Positions 26,242-35,218 of a stretch of DNA of 64,000 nt are shown here, one piece after another. The notes under the pieces were generated by a model. It had not been told where the DNA came from. It did no database searches and saw nothing but the letters and a program-made list of their open reading frames with translations. A program made the translations under genes and the position numbers. The stretch is taken from positions 62,001-126,000 of the forward strand of contig NZ_JABEQK010000007.1 in the NCBI RefSeq assembly GCF_014174275.1. The letters run 5' to 3'. Within the stretch, counting starts at the first letter, position 1. Each line of letters starts with the position of its first letter. Origin of the DNA: Gluconacetobacter takamatsuzukensis (lineage in GTDB: Bacteria; Pseudomonadota; Alphaproteobacteria; Acetobacterales; Acetobacteraceae).

Positions 26242-27417
26242 TTGTCGAAAGCCGGTTATTCGTCCAGCCTTGCGCTGCTGTCCCTCGCCTGCGGCGCGTT
26301 CGCGATCGGGGTCACCGAATTCACGCCCATGGGCCTGCTGCCCGTCCTGGCCGACGGCGTCCATGTCAGCGTGCCCAAGGCAGGCAGCCTGATCAGCGCC
26401 TATGCTTTCGGCGTGATGGGCGGCGCGCCCTTCGTCACCCTGCTGCTGGCACGCTACCCGCGCAAATACGCGCTGATCGGGCTGATGGTCCTGTATGCGA
26501 TCGGCAATCTGACCTCGGCCGCCAGCGGCGACTACACGCAGCTCCTGCTGTCGCGGGTCCTCACCAGCATGGCCCACGGGGCGTTCTTCGGGCTGGGCGC
26601 GGTCGAGGCCGCCAGCCTGGTCGCGCCCAACCGCCAGGCCAGCGCGGTGGCGGGCATGTTCATGGGGCTGACCGTCGCCAACATCTTCGGCGTGCCGGCG
26701 GCAACCTGGCTGGGCGATACGCTGGGCTGGCGCAGCGCGTTCGCCGCCATCTCGGGGCTGGGGGTCGTCGCGGCCGCCGCCCTCTCCCTCGCCCTGCCGC
26801 TGGCCGAGGCCGGCCCCCGGCCGGACGCGGCGGCCGAACTGAAGGCCATCCTGCGCCCCAACGTGCTGATGGCACTGGGCGTCACGGTCATCGGCGCGGG
26901 CGCGATGTTCGAACTCTACACCTATATCGTGCCGATGCTGGAGCATATCACCCGGGCCGGCCCGGCCCTGACGACGACGGCGCTGATGCTTATCGGCGTC
27001 GGCTTCAGCATCGGCAACGCCATTGGCGGCCGGGCGGCCGACCGCTCGCTGGCCGGCACGCTGCTGGTGTTCTTCCCCATCCTGGGCCTGATCATGCTGG
27101 CCTTCCCCTTCGCGGCGCAGACGCCGGCCGGCGCGCTGGTCGGCGTCCTGCTGTGGGGCATCGCCAGCTTCTCCCTGATGCCGGCATTGCAGATGCGCAC
27201 CATGCAGGCCGCGCACGATGCGCCGGGCCTGGCATCCTCGGTCAATATCGGCGCGTTCAACCTGGGCAACGCGCTGGGCGCCGCGCTGGGCGGCGCGGTC
27301 CTGTCCCTCGGGTTCGGCTACCCGATGGTCTCCGCCGCCGGGCTGGGCATCAGCTTGCTGGGCGTGCTCATGGTCCTGCTGTCCCGCACCGGCCGCCTGT
27401 CCCCCCAGGCCCGATAA
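26242..27417 (+). CDS. MFS efflux transporter (DHA1 / AraJ-like)
   Basis: 391-residue 12-helix major-facilitator protein. The N-terminus CGAFAIGVTEFTPMGLLPVL is the DHA1 sugar/purine-efflux hallmark (AraJ, NepI, YdhP), followed by motif-A-like AYAFGVMGGAPFVTLLLARYPRK. TTG at 26242 is preferred because AAGAGG lies 6 bp upstream; a TTG at 26188 without a ribosome site would add 18 residues. It exports small hydrophilic compounds in the family; substrate here unknown. Divergent from ada. Confidence 0.87.
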   Translation: MSKAGYSSSLALLSLACGAFAIGVTEFTPMGLLPVLADGVHVSVPKAGSLISAYAFGVMGGAPFVTLLLARYPRKYALIGLMVLYAIGNLTSAASGDYTQLLLSRVLTSMAHGAFFGLGAVEAASLVAPNRQASAVAGMFMGLTVANIFGVPAATWLGDTLGWRSAFAAISGLGVVAAAALSLALPLAEAGPRPDAAAELKAILRPNVLMALGVTVIGAGAMFELYTYIVPMLEHITRAGPALTTTALMLIGVGFSIGNAIGGRAADRSLAGTLLVFFPILGLIMLAFPFAAQTPAGALVGVLLWGIASFSLMPALQMRTMQAAHDAPGLASSVNIGAFNLGNALGAALGGAVLSLGFGYPMVSAAGLGISLLGVLMVLLSRTGRLSPQAR

Positions 27418-27548
27418 GGCGGCCACAACGCGACGGGGCAGCCGACCCCGTCGCGTCCCCGAAAAAACCTTTCATTTGCGGCACGCGCCCCACGCTGCTA
27501 CGCAGTCGGTGTCGGAAAAGGCAGATCTGGTCTGGTAAGCCCGGGTCC

Positions 27549-27636
27549 TTTCGGTAACGAAAGCTCTGGTCTTTGGCCTCGCACCCAGGACCCCCACGAC
27601 GAACAGCGGATGCCTCCCGGGCATCCGGTCGTTCGT
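27549..27636 (+). promoter_or_regulatory. Hairpin-bearing leader of the FAD monooxygenase
   Basis: In the 265-bp gap before the monooxygenase there is a CTTTCG-gtaa-CGAAAG hairpin (27549-27564). A larger imperfect stem follows (GACGAAC / GTTCGTC outside, GGATGCC / GGCATCC inside, about 27599-27636). The element is 46 bp from the start codon and could be an operator or leader structure. Confidence 0.35.
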
Positions 27637-27682
27637 CCGCGCGGGGTTCCGATGCCAGGAACGCTCCGGTCGAACATCGACA

Positions 27683-29242
27683 ATGGAGCCTTCCGTGCAC
27701 AAAGATTTTTCGAAATGCCATGATGTCGTCATTGCCGGCGCCGGTCCCGTCGGCCTGTTTCTGGCCGGCGAGCTGGCCCTCGCGGGCTGTTCGGTCCTGG
27801 TGCTGGAGCAGGCGCCGCAGGCCGGCTCCCCGCTGAAGGACCTGCCGTTCGGCCTGCGCGGCCTTTCGGCGGCAACCATGGACAGCCTCGACCGGCGCGA
27901 CCTGCTGGCCGTCCTCCAGGCACGCGGCGCCGACCGCGACATTCCCGCCACGGCGCACTGGATGCAGCAAGGCCGCCGCCCCGCCGGTCATTTCGCCGGC
28001 ATCCCGTTCTTCCACGACCGGATCGACAGCGCGACCTGGCCCTATCGCCTGCCCGGGCCCACAGGCGGCATGGCATCCGACATGACCAGCATCGAAACCG
28101 TGCTGGCCCAACGCGCAACGGCCATGGGTGCCGAAATCAGGCGCGGCTGCGGCGTGGAGACCGTCACGCAGTCGGAAACAGGCATCGGCATCCGCACCAG
28201 CGGCGGAACGGTCGAGGCACGCTGGCTCGTGGGCTGCGACGGCGGCCGCAGCACGGTACGCAAGGCGGCCGGCATCGGCTTCACCGGCACCGCGCCGGAA
28301 CTGACCGGCTACGCGGCAGAGGTCGAACTGGCCGACCCGGACAAACTCAAGCCCGGCCGCCACCATACCGCGACGGGCCTCTACACCTACGCGCCCCCCA
28401 GCCTGGTCGCGATGGTCGATTTCGACGGCGGCGCGTTCCATCGCACCCAGCCCGTCACGCGCGATCATATCCAGGTCGTGCTGCGCAAGGTCTCCGGCAC
28501 CGACGTCACGGTAACGGCGCTCAGGCTCGCCACGACCTGGACCGATCGCGCCTGCCAGGCGACCGACTACCGCCGGGGGCGGATAATGCTCGCGGGCGAC
28601 GCCGCCCATATCCACGCGCCCCTGGGCGGGCAGGGCCTCAATCTCGGACTGGGCGACGCGATCAATCTCGGCTGGAAACTCGCCGCTACGATCCGGGGCG
28701 ACGCACCACCCGGCCTGCTCGACAGCTATGCGGCCGAACGCCATCCGGTCGGCGCACAGGTGCTCGACTGGTCGCGGGCACAGGTCGCCCTCATGCGCCC
28801 GGACCCCGGTGCGCGCGCGCTGGCCGCCATCATCCGCGACCTGGTCGAAACGCGCGACGGCGCAAGCTATTGTGCCGGTCGCGTCTGGGGCACCGGGCTC
28901 CGCCACGATCTCGGCGGCACCCATCCGCTGGTGGGCCAAAGCGCACCGGATTTCGCCCTGGCCGACGGCACAAGGCTGAACGAACGGCTCCGCACCGGGC
29001 GCGGCCTGTTCCTCGACTTCGCCGCCCGTCCCTCACGCCAGGCCCTCGCGGCTCGCTGGACTGGCCAAGTCGATTACATCGCCAGCGACGCGCAGGACCG
29101 TCTGGGCCTGAGCGCGATACTGGTACGACCCGACGGCCTCGTCGCCTGGGCCGGCGACCATGCCGACGACGATGAACAGGCATGCCAGGCCGGCTCGCGA
29201 TGGTTCGCAACCCCCTCCCGGCCCGGCACACCGCAACCCTGA
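27683..29242 (+). CDS. FAD-dependent aromatic monooxygenase (PheA/TfdB group)
   Basis: 519-residue class A flavoprotein hydroxylase. FAD-ADP motif VIAGAGPVGLFLAGELALAG (residues 15-34), the DG motif VGCDGGRSTVRKAAGI, and the ribityl-binding GD motif AGDAAHIHAPLGGQGLNLG, then a C-terminal thioredoxin-like domain typical of phenol hydroxylases (LADGTRLNERLRTGRGLFLDF). Such enzymes hydroxylate aromatic rings with NAD(P)H and O2; the substrate is not inferable. It stands alone between an MFS exporter and a convergent MFS/DMT pair. Confidence 0.88.
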   Translation: MEPSVHKDFSKCHDVVIAGAGPVGLFLAGELALAGCSVLVLEQAPQAGSPLKDLPFGLRGLSAATMDSLDRRDLLAVLQARGADRDIPATAHWMQQGRRPAGHFAGIPFFHDRIDSATWPYRLPGPTGGMASDMTSIETVLAQRATAMGAEIRRGCGVETVTQSETGIGIRTSGGTVEARWLVGCDGGRSTVRKAAGIGFTGTAPELTGYAAEVELADPDKLKPGRHHTATGLYTYAPPSLVAMVDFDGGAFHRTQPVTRDHIQVVLRKVSGTDVTVTALRLATTWTDRACQATDYRRGRIMLAGDAAHIHAPLGGQGLNLGLGDAINLGWKLAATIRGDAPPGLLDSYAAERHPVGAQVLDWSRAQVALMRPDPGARALAAIIRDLVETRDGASYCAGRVWGTGLRHDLGGTHPLVGQSAPDFALADGTRLNERLRTGRGLFLDFAARPSRQALAARWTGQVDYIASDAQDRLGLSAILVRPDGLVAWAGDHADDDEQACQAGSRWFATPSRPGTPQP

Positions 29243-29321
29243 TCACCCAGGCGCGAAAGACGCCCGCCGGATCGCCCCCGGCGCGCGTCTCCCCCCGGCA
29301 CGACCACCCGCAATGCCGACC

Positions 29322-30629
29322 CTACGCCCCGCTCTTCATCACGATCGGCCGCTCGACCAGCACGATCGACAACATGCCCGCCACCACCAGCGCCGCCGCG
29401 CACATATACCACGCAATGTCGAACCGCCCGGTATAAGACACGATATATCCGGTCACGATCGGCGCCAGCAGGCCCAGCGAATTGCTGAAGGTCAGCGTCA
29501 CGCCGGTCACGGCCCCGATCCGGCTTCCGTCTTCCACCAGATCGGTCAGCAGGGCGGTATTGGCCCCATTGGCGGCAATCAGGCAGCACAGCGAAAACGA
29601 CAGGACCAGCAGGATCGGCGTCATGGTGTGGAAATGCGGCAGCAACCCGATGCTCGCGGCCCCGGTGACGCACGCGGCGACGATAAAGCGGCGGCGCGGC
29701 GGGTGCAGATGGCGCCGGAACACGATGCGCTCGGCCACGCGCCCCACCACCACCGCCCCGGCGGCGGCGGCCAGGTAGCACAGCGCGGTGCGCGTCCCCG
29801 ACCCGGTCACATCGACCTGCAGCTCGTGGATCAGATAGAGCGGCATCCACGACATGACGAGGAAGTTGAGGTAATTCTGCGTGCACTGCACGGCAAGAAT
29901 GCCGAAGAACGAGCGCGAGCGGAACAGCGCCCGCACCTCGCCGACCGAAATCGGCGTCCGCGGCTGCCGCAGCACCCCCGCGTCGGGGTTGCGATAGACC
30001 AGCCACCACACCACCGCCCAAACCAGCCCGATCACGCCGAGCAGGATGAATTCCAGCCGCCAGCCGAACAGCGCGATCAGATAGGCCCCCGCGATGGTCC
30101 CGCCCGCCAGCCCAAGCTGCATGCCGGTCAGCAGCACGGTCATCACCGACCCGCGCTCCTTCGGCAGCGCCCAGTTCCGCACGACGGTCGCCCCCACGCC
30201 GAAGGTCGGCGCCTCGCCCACGCCCAGCAGCACGCGGGTCATCAGGAACTGCGAGATATTCTGCACCATGCCGCCCAGCAGCATCGCGCACGACCACAGC
30301 GCGACCGCGACACTGCCCACCAGCCGCGCACCGACCATGTCCAGCACGATCGTCGACGGCAGGTTCAACAGAAAATACGACCAGAGGAAACTGGACGAAA
30401 CCCAGCCCATCTCGACCGGCGTCAGCGAAAACTCCTTCCCCAGCGCCGGCAGCGCGATCGACAGCGCCGCCCGGTCCCCATAGCTGATGACGTACATCAG
30501 GAACACGAGGCCGAAGAAGACATACCGCGCGGCATGCGGCCCCCGCGACGGCGCCGCGAAGGCGGCCGGGGCAGGCCTGTCGGCGGTTCCATCGGGGCCG
30601 GCAGGATGCGTGCTGGAGGCGGCGCTCAT
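29322..30629 (-). CDS. MFS transporter, anion:cation symporter (hexuronate/galactonate type)
   Basis: 435-residue 12-helix importer of the ACS family (ExuT/DgoT/GudP-like), which takes up organic anions with protons. RYVFFGLVFLMYVISYGDR and the SFLWSYFLLNLPSTIVLDM segment are family hallmarks, with VGEAPTFGVGATVVRNW in helix 4-5. ATG at 30629 overlaps the stop of the DMT gene (ATGA), so the two are one unit downstream of pxpBCA (31661). It may import the substrate of the pxp/acc system (inference from position). Confidence 0.87.
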   Translation of the reverse strand: MSAASSTHPAGPDGTADRPAPAAFAAPSRGPHAARYVFFGLVFLMYVISYGDRAALSIALPALGKEFSLTPVEMGWVSSSFLWSYFLLNLPSTIVLDMVGARLVGSVAVALWSCAMLLGGMVQNISQFLMTRVLLGVGEAPTFGVGATVVRNWALPKERGSVMTVLLTGMQLGLAGGTIAGAYLIALFGWRLEFILLGVIGLVWAVVWWLVYRNPDAGVLRQPRTPISVGEVRALFRSRSFFGILAVQCTQNYLNFLVMSWMPLYLIHELQVDVTGSGTRTALCYLAAAAGAVVVGRVAERIVFRRHLHPPRRRFIVAACVTGAASIGLLPHFHTMTPILLVLSFSLCCLIAANGANTALLTDLVEDGSRIGAVTGVTLTFSNSLGLLAPIVTGYIVSYTGRFDIAWYMCAAALVVAGMLSIVLVERPIVMKSGA

Positions 30630-31546
30630 GACGGCGTTCCTTCGACGGGGGTGGAGGGCAGGGCGGGGGCAGGGCGCTGCGGCCGGTCATGGCGCAACAT
30701 CCACACCCCGGACCCGACGATCAGCAGGCCGCCCGCCAGCATGGCCAGGCCCGGGATCTCCCCGAACCCCAGCCAGCCGATCAGCGCGGCCCACAGCAGC
30801 CCGGAATAGGCAAACGGCCCGATGGCCGACACCTGGGCCGAGGCAAAGGCCTCGGTCTGCAAGACCTGGGCGATCCCGGCAAAGGCCCCCACCGCGACCA
30901 GGCACAGCGCATCGCCCATCTGCGGCGTGGTCCAGATGAAGGGCAGCGGCATCGCGGTGGCGATCGTCATCAGGATCGCCTGCCACAGGGCAATCGTGGT
31001 GCTCGATTCCGTGGCCGACAACTGGCGGATCTGCATGGTGGTCAGGGCCCCCACCGCGCCCTGCGCCAGCGCCACCAGATACGCCCACCCGGCAACGGCC
31101 CCGACCACCCCGACCTTGGGCACGTCCCGCCCCATGGCCACGACGACGACCCCGCAGAAGCCGAGAAACACCGCAATCCACCGATGCCGCGACGGCCGCT
31201 CGTGCAGCAGCGGAATCGACAGCAGCACCAGGAACAGCGGCTGGGTGTAGGACAGCACCTGCTGTTCGGCCAGCGGCAGCCGCGTCACCGTGACCACGAC
31301 CATGACCATGCTGGCCAGCCCGACGACCGAGCGCATCAGGTGCCCGCCGAAATGCCGGGTCTTCAGCGTCATCTTCGTCCGCGCCGCGATCATCATCACA
31401 AACGGCAGCGAAAACAGGTTCCGGAAGAAGATGATCTCCAGCACCGGCAGGCGCGGCCCCGTGACCTTCTGCAACCCGTTCACCATCGCGGTAAACAGCA
31501 TGGCCGAGGCCAGCAGCATCGCCCCACGCTTCAGGTCATGCCGCAT
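30626..31546 (-). CDS. DMT-superfamily (EamA) transporter
   Basis: 306-residue, 10-helix EamA transporter. Two tandem EamA halves are visible (about residues 10-140 and 150-290); the first carries FRNLFSLPFVMMI and the second AIGPFAYSGLLWAALIGWL near its end. The family exports or exchanges metabolites such as amino acids and purines. It lies 114 bp downstream of pxpA and overlaps the MFS gene, suggesting a transport module serving the same pathway. Substrate unknown. Confidence 0.87.
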   Translation of the reverse strand: MRHDLKRGAMLLASAMLFTAMVNGLQKVTGPRLPVLEIIFFRNLFSLPFVMMIAARTKMTLKTRHFGGHLMRSVVGLASMVMVVVTVTRLPLAEQQVLSYTQPLFLVLLSIPLLHERPSRHRWIAVFLGFCGVVVVAMGRDVPKVGVVGAVAGWAYLVALAQGAVGALTTMQIRQLSATESSTTIALWQAILMTIATAMPLPFIWTTPQMGDALCLVAVGAFAGIAQVLQTEAFASAQVSAIGPFAYSGLLWAALIGWLGFGEIPGLAMLAGGLLIVGSGVWMLRHDRPQRPAPALPSTPVEGTPS

Positions 31547-31660
31547 GCGCCGACACCGCCCCCGTCATTCCGGATTCATACCGTACCGATACCGCAATAA
31601 CGTGCGCGCGGGGTCCGGGCAGGGCAGGGCGGTCTGGCACGGTCCGATCCTTCCCCGGCG

Positions 31661-32431
31661 TCAGTCGGCCAGCAGATGCGCGGGCGTCAGCTCGGCACCC
31701 ACCGCCGCGATCTCGGCCCGCACGGCCTGCGCCAGCGCCAGCGATCCGGGCGTGTCGCTATGCACCAGGATCGAACGCGCCTTCACCGGCAGCCGCCCGC
31801 CATCGATGGTCTCCACCACGCCATCTTCCAGAAACCGGCGCACCCGCGCCCGGACCGAAGCCAGGTCGTGGATCACCGCCCCGGGCTGCCCGCGCGGCAC
31901 CAGCGCCCCCTCGGCCGTATAGGCCCGGTCGGCCAGGAACAGCGTCAGCACCCGCAGCCCCGCGGTCTGCGCCGCGCGCTCGCTCAACTGCCCGGGCATG
32001 CAGAAGACGGTCAGCTCGCGGTCCAGCGCGGCAATCACGCGCGCCAGCCGCAGGGCGCGCCCCTCATCCGCATTGGCCATGGTGCCGAAGGCGGCATGAT
32101 AGCTCACATGCGTCACCCGGTGCCCATGCCGCGCCGCGATGCCTTGCAGCGCCCCGATCTGGCAGGCCAGCATCGCCTCCATCTCGGTGTCGGAAACCGC
32201 CATGGGCCGGCGCCCGAACCCCATCAGGTCCGGCAGGCCCGGATGCGCGCCGATCCCCACCTGCCGCGCCTTCGCGGCCAGCACCGTGCGGTCCATGATG
32301 GCATAGTCCCCGGCATGGAACCCGCAGGCGATATTGGCCGAGGAAATCACATCCATCAGCCCGTCATCGTCGGCGATGCTCCAGCGGCCGAACCCTTCGC
32401 CCATGTCCGAATTCAGGTCGATCTTCATCAT
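31661..32431 (-). CDS. pxpA: 5-oxoprolinase subunit A (LamB/YcsF family)
   Basis: 256-residue PxpA, one of three subunits of the bacterial ATP-dependent 5-oxoprolinase that opens pyroglutamate to glutamate. Start KIDLNSDMGEGFGRW, SANIACGFHAGDYAIMDRTV, GAHPGLPDLMGFGRRPM and LVHSDTPGSLALAQAVRAEI are the family blocks, with conserved Asp/His for metal or substrate. ATG overlaps the pxpC stop (ATGA). Order is pxpB-pxpC-pxpA. In this locus the enzyme may use biotin-dependent chemistry through the divergent acc genes (see findings). Confidence 0.93.
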   Translation of the reverse strand: MMKIDLNSDMGEGFGRWSIADDDGLMDVISSANIACGFHAGDYAIMDRTVLAAKARQVGIGAHPGLPDLMGFGRRPMAVSDTEMEAMLACQIGALQGIAARHGHRVTHVSYHAAFGTMANADEGRALRLARVIAALDRELTVFCMPGQLSERAAQTAGLRVLTLFLADRAYTAEGALVPRGQPGAVIHDLASVRARVRRFLEDGVVETIDGGRLPVKARSILVHSDTPGSLALAQAVRAEIAAVGAELTPAHLLAD

Positions 32432-33429
32432 TTGGCTCCGGCTGCGCGCGGCGCCCGTCGCCGGGCAGATGCGCCATACAGGCCCACCATCATGCGCAGA
32501 TCATCGAGATACGCGGCGATCGGCCGCATGGCCGCCACCCCCTCATCATGGTCGCAGGGCCGAAAGCGGACCCGCCGGCCAATGCGCGCCTGCGCCAGCC
32601 GCCACAGATCGGCCTCGATCACGGCGGCAATCCGCGGATAGCCACCGGCCGTATTGGCATCGGCCAACTGCACGATGGGCGTCCCGGCCGGCGGCACCTG
32701 CACGATCCCGGGCACGATCCCGTAGGACCGCAGCTCGACCGGCCGCTCCAGCCCCAGCGCCTCGCCCTTCAGCCGATAGCCCACCCGGTCGCTCTGCGGC
32801 GTGATCTGCCATTCCGTGTCCCAGAACCGCGCGCGCGACGCCTCGGTGAACAGATGGAAATCGGTGGCCGGAATCGCCCGCAGCACCACCACCCCATCCC
32901 CCCCGTCGCAGGGCCGGCGCAACACGACCGAGGGCGGCACCGCCCCATAGCCCGACAAAGCCGGTCCCCCCGCCACGGCCAGCCTGTCGCCCGCCTCCAG
33001 CGGCCGGCCCGACAGCCCGCCGAACCCCCCGCGCAACTGCGTGCTGCGCGACCCCAGCACCACCGGCACATCCACCCCGCCCGAGACACAGACATAACCC
33101 CGCGCCCCCTGCCGGGGCGGCGACACCGTCAGCACCTGCCCGGCCGCCGCATGCACCGCCGCCCAGGGCAGGACGGCACAGCCATCAAGGTCCAGCGCCG
33201 CCTCGATGCCGGTCACGGCAAAACTGCACGCAGATTCGAAACGCAGCACGAACGGATAGGTCTGCACCTCGATCCCGGCCGCCCCGGACGCATTGCCCAG
33301 CAGGATATTGCCGATTTCCAGAGCCAGCGGATCCATGGCCCCCGACGTGCCCACCCCCAGCTGCCGATAACCCGGCCGCCCCAGATCCTGCACCGTATTC
33401 AGCGCCGGGCTTTCCAGAATCGTGATCAC
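32428..33429 (-). CDS. pxpC: 5-oxoprolinase subunit C (KipA / biotin-dependent carboxyltransferase-like)
   Basis: 333-residue PxpC/KipA, related to the C-terminal half of the urea amidolyase carboxyltransferase. ESPALNTVQDLGRPGYRQLG with the conserved Gln-Asp-x-Gly-Arg, GAMDPLALEIGNILLGN, then the RTNRVGYRLKG-like SDRVGYRLKGEAL and C-terminal TAGGYPRIAAVIEADLWRLA. GTG start at 33429 overlaps the pxpB stop (GTGA). The frame is open far upstream, but only this start begins the family sequence. The name's biotin-dependent label comes from homology; biotin itself is on another subunit. Confidence 0.92.
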   Translation of the reverse strand: MITILESPALNTVQDLGRPGYRQLGVGTSGAMDPLALEIGNILLGNASGAAGIEVQTYPFVLRFESACSFAVTGIEAALDLDGCAVLPWAAVHAAAGQVLTVSPPRQGARGYVCVSGGVDVPVVLGSRSTQLRGGFGGLSGRPLEAGDRLAVAGGPALSGYGAVPPSVVLRRPCDGGDGVVVLRAIPATDFHLFTEASRARFWDTEWQITPQSDRVGYRLKGEALGLERPVELRSYGIVPGIVQVPPAGTPIVQLADANTAGGYPRIAAVIEADLWRLAQARIGRRVRFRPCDHDEGVAAMRPIAAYLDDLRMMVGLYGASARRRAPRAAGAK

Positions 33430-34115
33430 AGTTCGATACTTTCCGGATAGAAGCGGATGCGGTCCCCGATGGCGAACAGCGCCGGCGGCTCCCGCAGCGG
33501 GTCGAACAGCGCAACCTCGGCAAACCCGATCGAATTCCAGCCATTCGGCCCGGTCAGGGCGGAAATCCCCGCCTGCATGCCGCCGATCGTCACCGTCCCG
33601 GCCAGCATCTTCAGCGACGGCACCGCCTTGCGGGGGGTGGCGATGCGCGGGTCCAGCCCGTGCAGGTAGCCGAAGCCCGGCGCGCTCCCCAGCGCGCAGA
33701 CCGTGTATTCGCCCGCATGATGCAGCGCGATCACCTCGGCCGGCGACAGGCCGGCATGGTCCGCCACATGCGCCAGATCCTCGCCCAGCGCGCCGCCATA
33801 CTGCACGCCGATCTCGAACAGCCGCCCGGCAATATGCCGTTCGGGCAGCGTCTCCCACGCATGGCGCAGCCAGTCGGCCAAGATCCGGGGCTCCTCCGGC
33901 GGGGTGGAAAACACCAGCATCAGGTTGGTCACGCCGGGGATCAGCTCCGCAACGTCGCTGCGCGCACCGGCTTCTTCCATCAGCGCCCAGATCCGCCGCT
34001 GCCGGCCGAGCGTAAAGTCCCCCGGCGCCTCGAACAGCATCGCCCGGGTACCGATCATGCTGATGACGGGCCCATCGGCAACGGGGGCCGGATCGTGCAT
34101 CGTGTCCCTGCTCAC
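33426..34115 (-). CDS. pxpB: 5-oxoprolinase subunit B (KipI family)
   Basis: 229-residue PxpB/KipI. MIGTRAMLFEAPGDFTLGRQ near the N-terminus, EIGVQYGGALGEDLAHVADHAGL split around residue 105, and the signature FGYLHGLDPRIATPRK with the following GTVTIGGMQAGI. First gene of the leftward pxpBCA operon, its start 342 bp from the divergent SDR-accBC operon. An in-frame ATG five codons later is an alternative start. Works as a PxpB-PxpC complex in the known enzyme. Confidence 0.92.
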   Translation of the reverse strand: MSRDTMHDPAPVADGPVISMIGTRAMLFEAPGDFTLGRQRRIWALMEEAGARSDVAELIPGVTNLMLVFSTPPEEPRILADWLRHAWETLPERHIAGRLFEIGVQYGGALGEDLAHVADHAGLSPAEVIALHHAGEYTVCALGSAPGFGYLHGLDPRIATPRKAVPSLKMLAGTVTIGGMQAGISALTGPNGWNSIGFAEVALFDPLREPPALFAIGDRIRFYPESIEL

Positions 34116-34273
34116 CTTGCGCTGCCTCCAGCCCGATCGTCATTCATGCATCGTGGCGCGGCAGGCGGGATCTGAAACCGATATCGCAACGATATGGGGC
34201 AGATCTTCCCTGTCCGGCACCCGACCCTATGGCGATTTGCCGACCGCTCGCCAGAGCCATTTTCAGTGTGATG

Positions 34274-34331
34274 TCATCGGATAATCTTATGGCTCGGCCC
34301 CCCGATCCCTTCCATCGCATTATCTTATGAC
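34274..34331. promoter_or_regulatory. 20-bp direct repeat in the pxp/acc control region
   Basis: TCATCGGATAATCTTATGGC (34274-34293) and CCATCGCATTATCTTATGAC (34312-34331) agree at 16 of 20 positions, 38 bp (under four helical turns) start to start. They lie in the 342-bp region between pxpB and the SDR gene, which has no gene of its own. Probable regulator binding sites controlling one or both operons. Confidence 0.6.
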
Positions 34332-34348
34332 GCGAGAACGAACCGCTC

Positions 34349-34378
34349 TTGGCGCTCCGGTCGTTACGCTACTAGCAT
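34349..34378 (+). promoter_or_regulatory. Candidate promoter of the SDR-accB-accC operon
   Basis: TTGGCG (34349-34354), 18-bp spacer, TAGCAT (34373-34378), 80 bp before the SDR ATG and just downstream of the direct repeats. Confidence 0.4.
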
Positions 34379-34457
34379 CAAAAAACACCATGTCGGGCCG
34401 ACGCGCCACGATCCGCGCCGCGCGTCATTTTTCCTTGCAGGATCAGGATTTCAAGCA

Positions 34458-35213
34458 ATGAGCACCCAGCCCTACCGTACAGCCCTCGTCACCGGCGCGT
34501 CGTCCGGCATCGGTGCGGCGATCGTGGGCCGGCTGCAACAGGCCGGCATTACCGTCCACGCGGTCGCCCGCGACAAGGACCGCCTGGCCCGGCTGGCCGA
34601 GGACACCGGCTGCGTCCCCCACGCCCTCAGCGTCGCCGACCACGCCGCCATCGCGGCCCTGGCCGAGGAGATCGAGATCGATATCCTGGTCAACAATGCC
34701 GGCCAGTCCCGCACCGGCAACATCACCAACACCACGCCGGACGATATCGACGCGCTGATCGACGTCAATCTGCGCGCGGTCCTGCACCTGACCAACCTGA
34801 TCGTCCCCGGCATGGTCCGGCGCGATCGCGGGCATGTCGTCAATATCAGCTCGATCGCCGGCCATTACGCCTTCGCGGGCGGCAACACGGTCTACCACGC
34901 GACCAAGGCCGGCGTGCATTCCCTGTCGCAGCAACTGCGCTGCGACCTCTACGGCTCGCACATCCGCGTCACCGAAATCTCCCCCGCCCGGGTGGAAACC
35001 GAAGTCTTCGGCCGCCTGATCGGCGACATGGCAGAAGCCAAAAGGCGCTTCTTCGACGAATACGATTCCCTGCTGCCGGCCGACATCGCCGATTCCGTCG
35101 CCTTCGCCGTCCTCGCCCCGCAGCGGATGAATGTCAGCTTCATGGAGGTCCTGCCGACCATGCAGGTGGTCGGCGGCCTGAACTTCGCGAAGAAAACCCC
35201 CGGCGCGGCCTGA
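34458..35213 (+). CDS. SDR-family oxidoreductase (YdfG-like)
   Basis: 251-residue classical short-chain dehydrogenase. NAD(P)-binding TGASSGIGAAIVGRL (residues 13-27), NNAG at about 80, catalytic Ser in VVNISSIAG and YHATK with the Tyr-Lys pair. The RVTEISPARVETEVF segment resembles YdfG, which acts on 3-hydroxy acids and malonic semialdehyde. First gene of a rightward operon, 5 bp before accB. It could reduce or oxidise the product of the linked carboxylase/hydrolase pathway; the substrate is unproven. Confidence 0.88.
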   Translation: MSTQPYRTALVTGASSGIGAAIVGRLQQAGITVHAVARDKDRLARLAEDTGCVPHALSVADHAAIAALAEEIEIDILVNNAGQSRTGNITNTTPDDIDALIDVNLRAVLHLTNLIVPGMVRRDRGHVVNISSIAGHYAFAGGNTVYHATKAGVHSLSQQLRCDLYGSHIRVTEISPARVETEVFGRLIGDMAEAKRRFFDEYDSLLPADIADSVAFAVLAPQRMNVSFMEVLPTMQVVGGLNFAKKTPGAA

Positions 35214-35218
35214 CGCCA

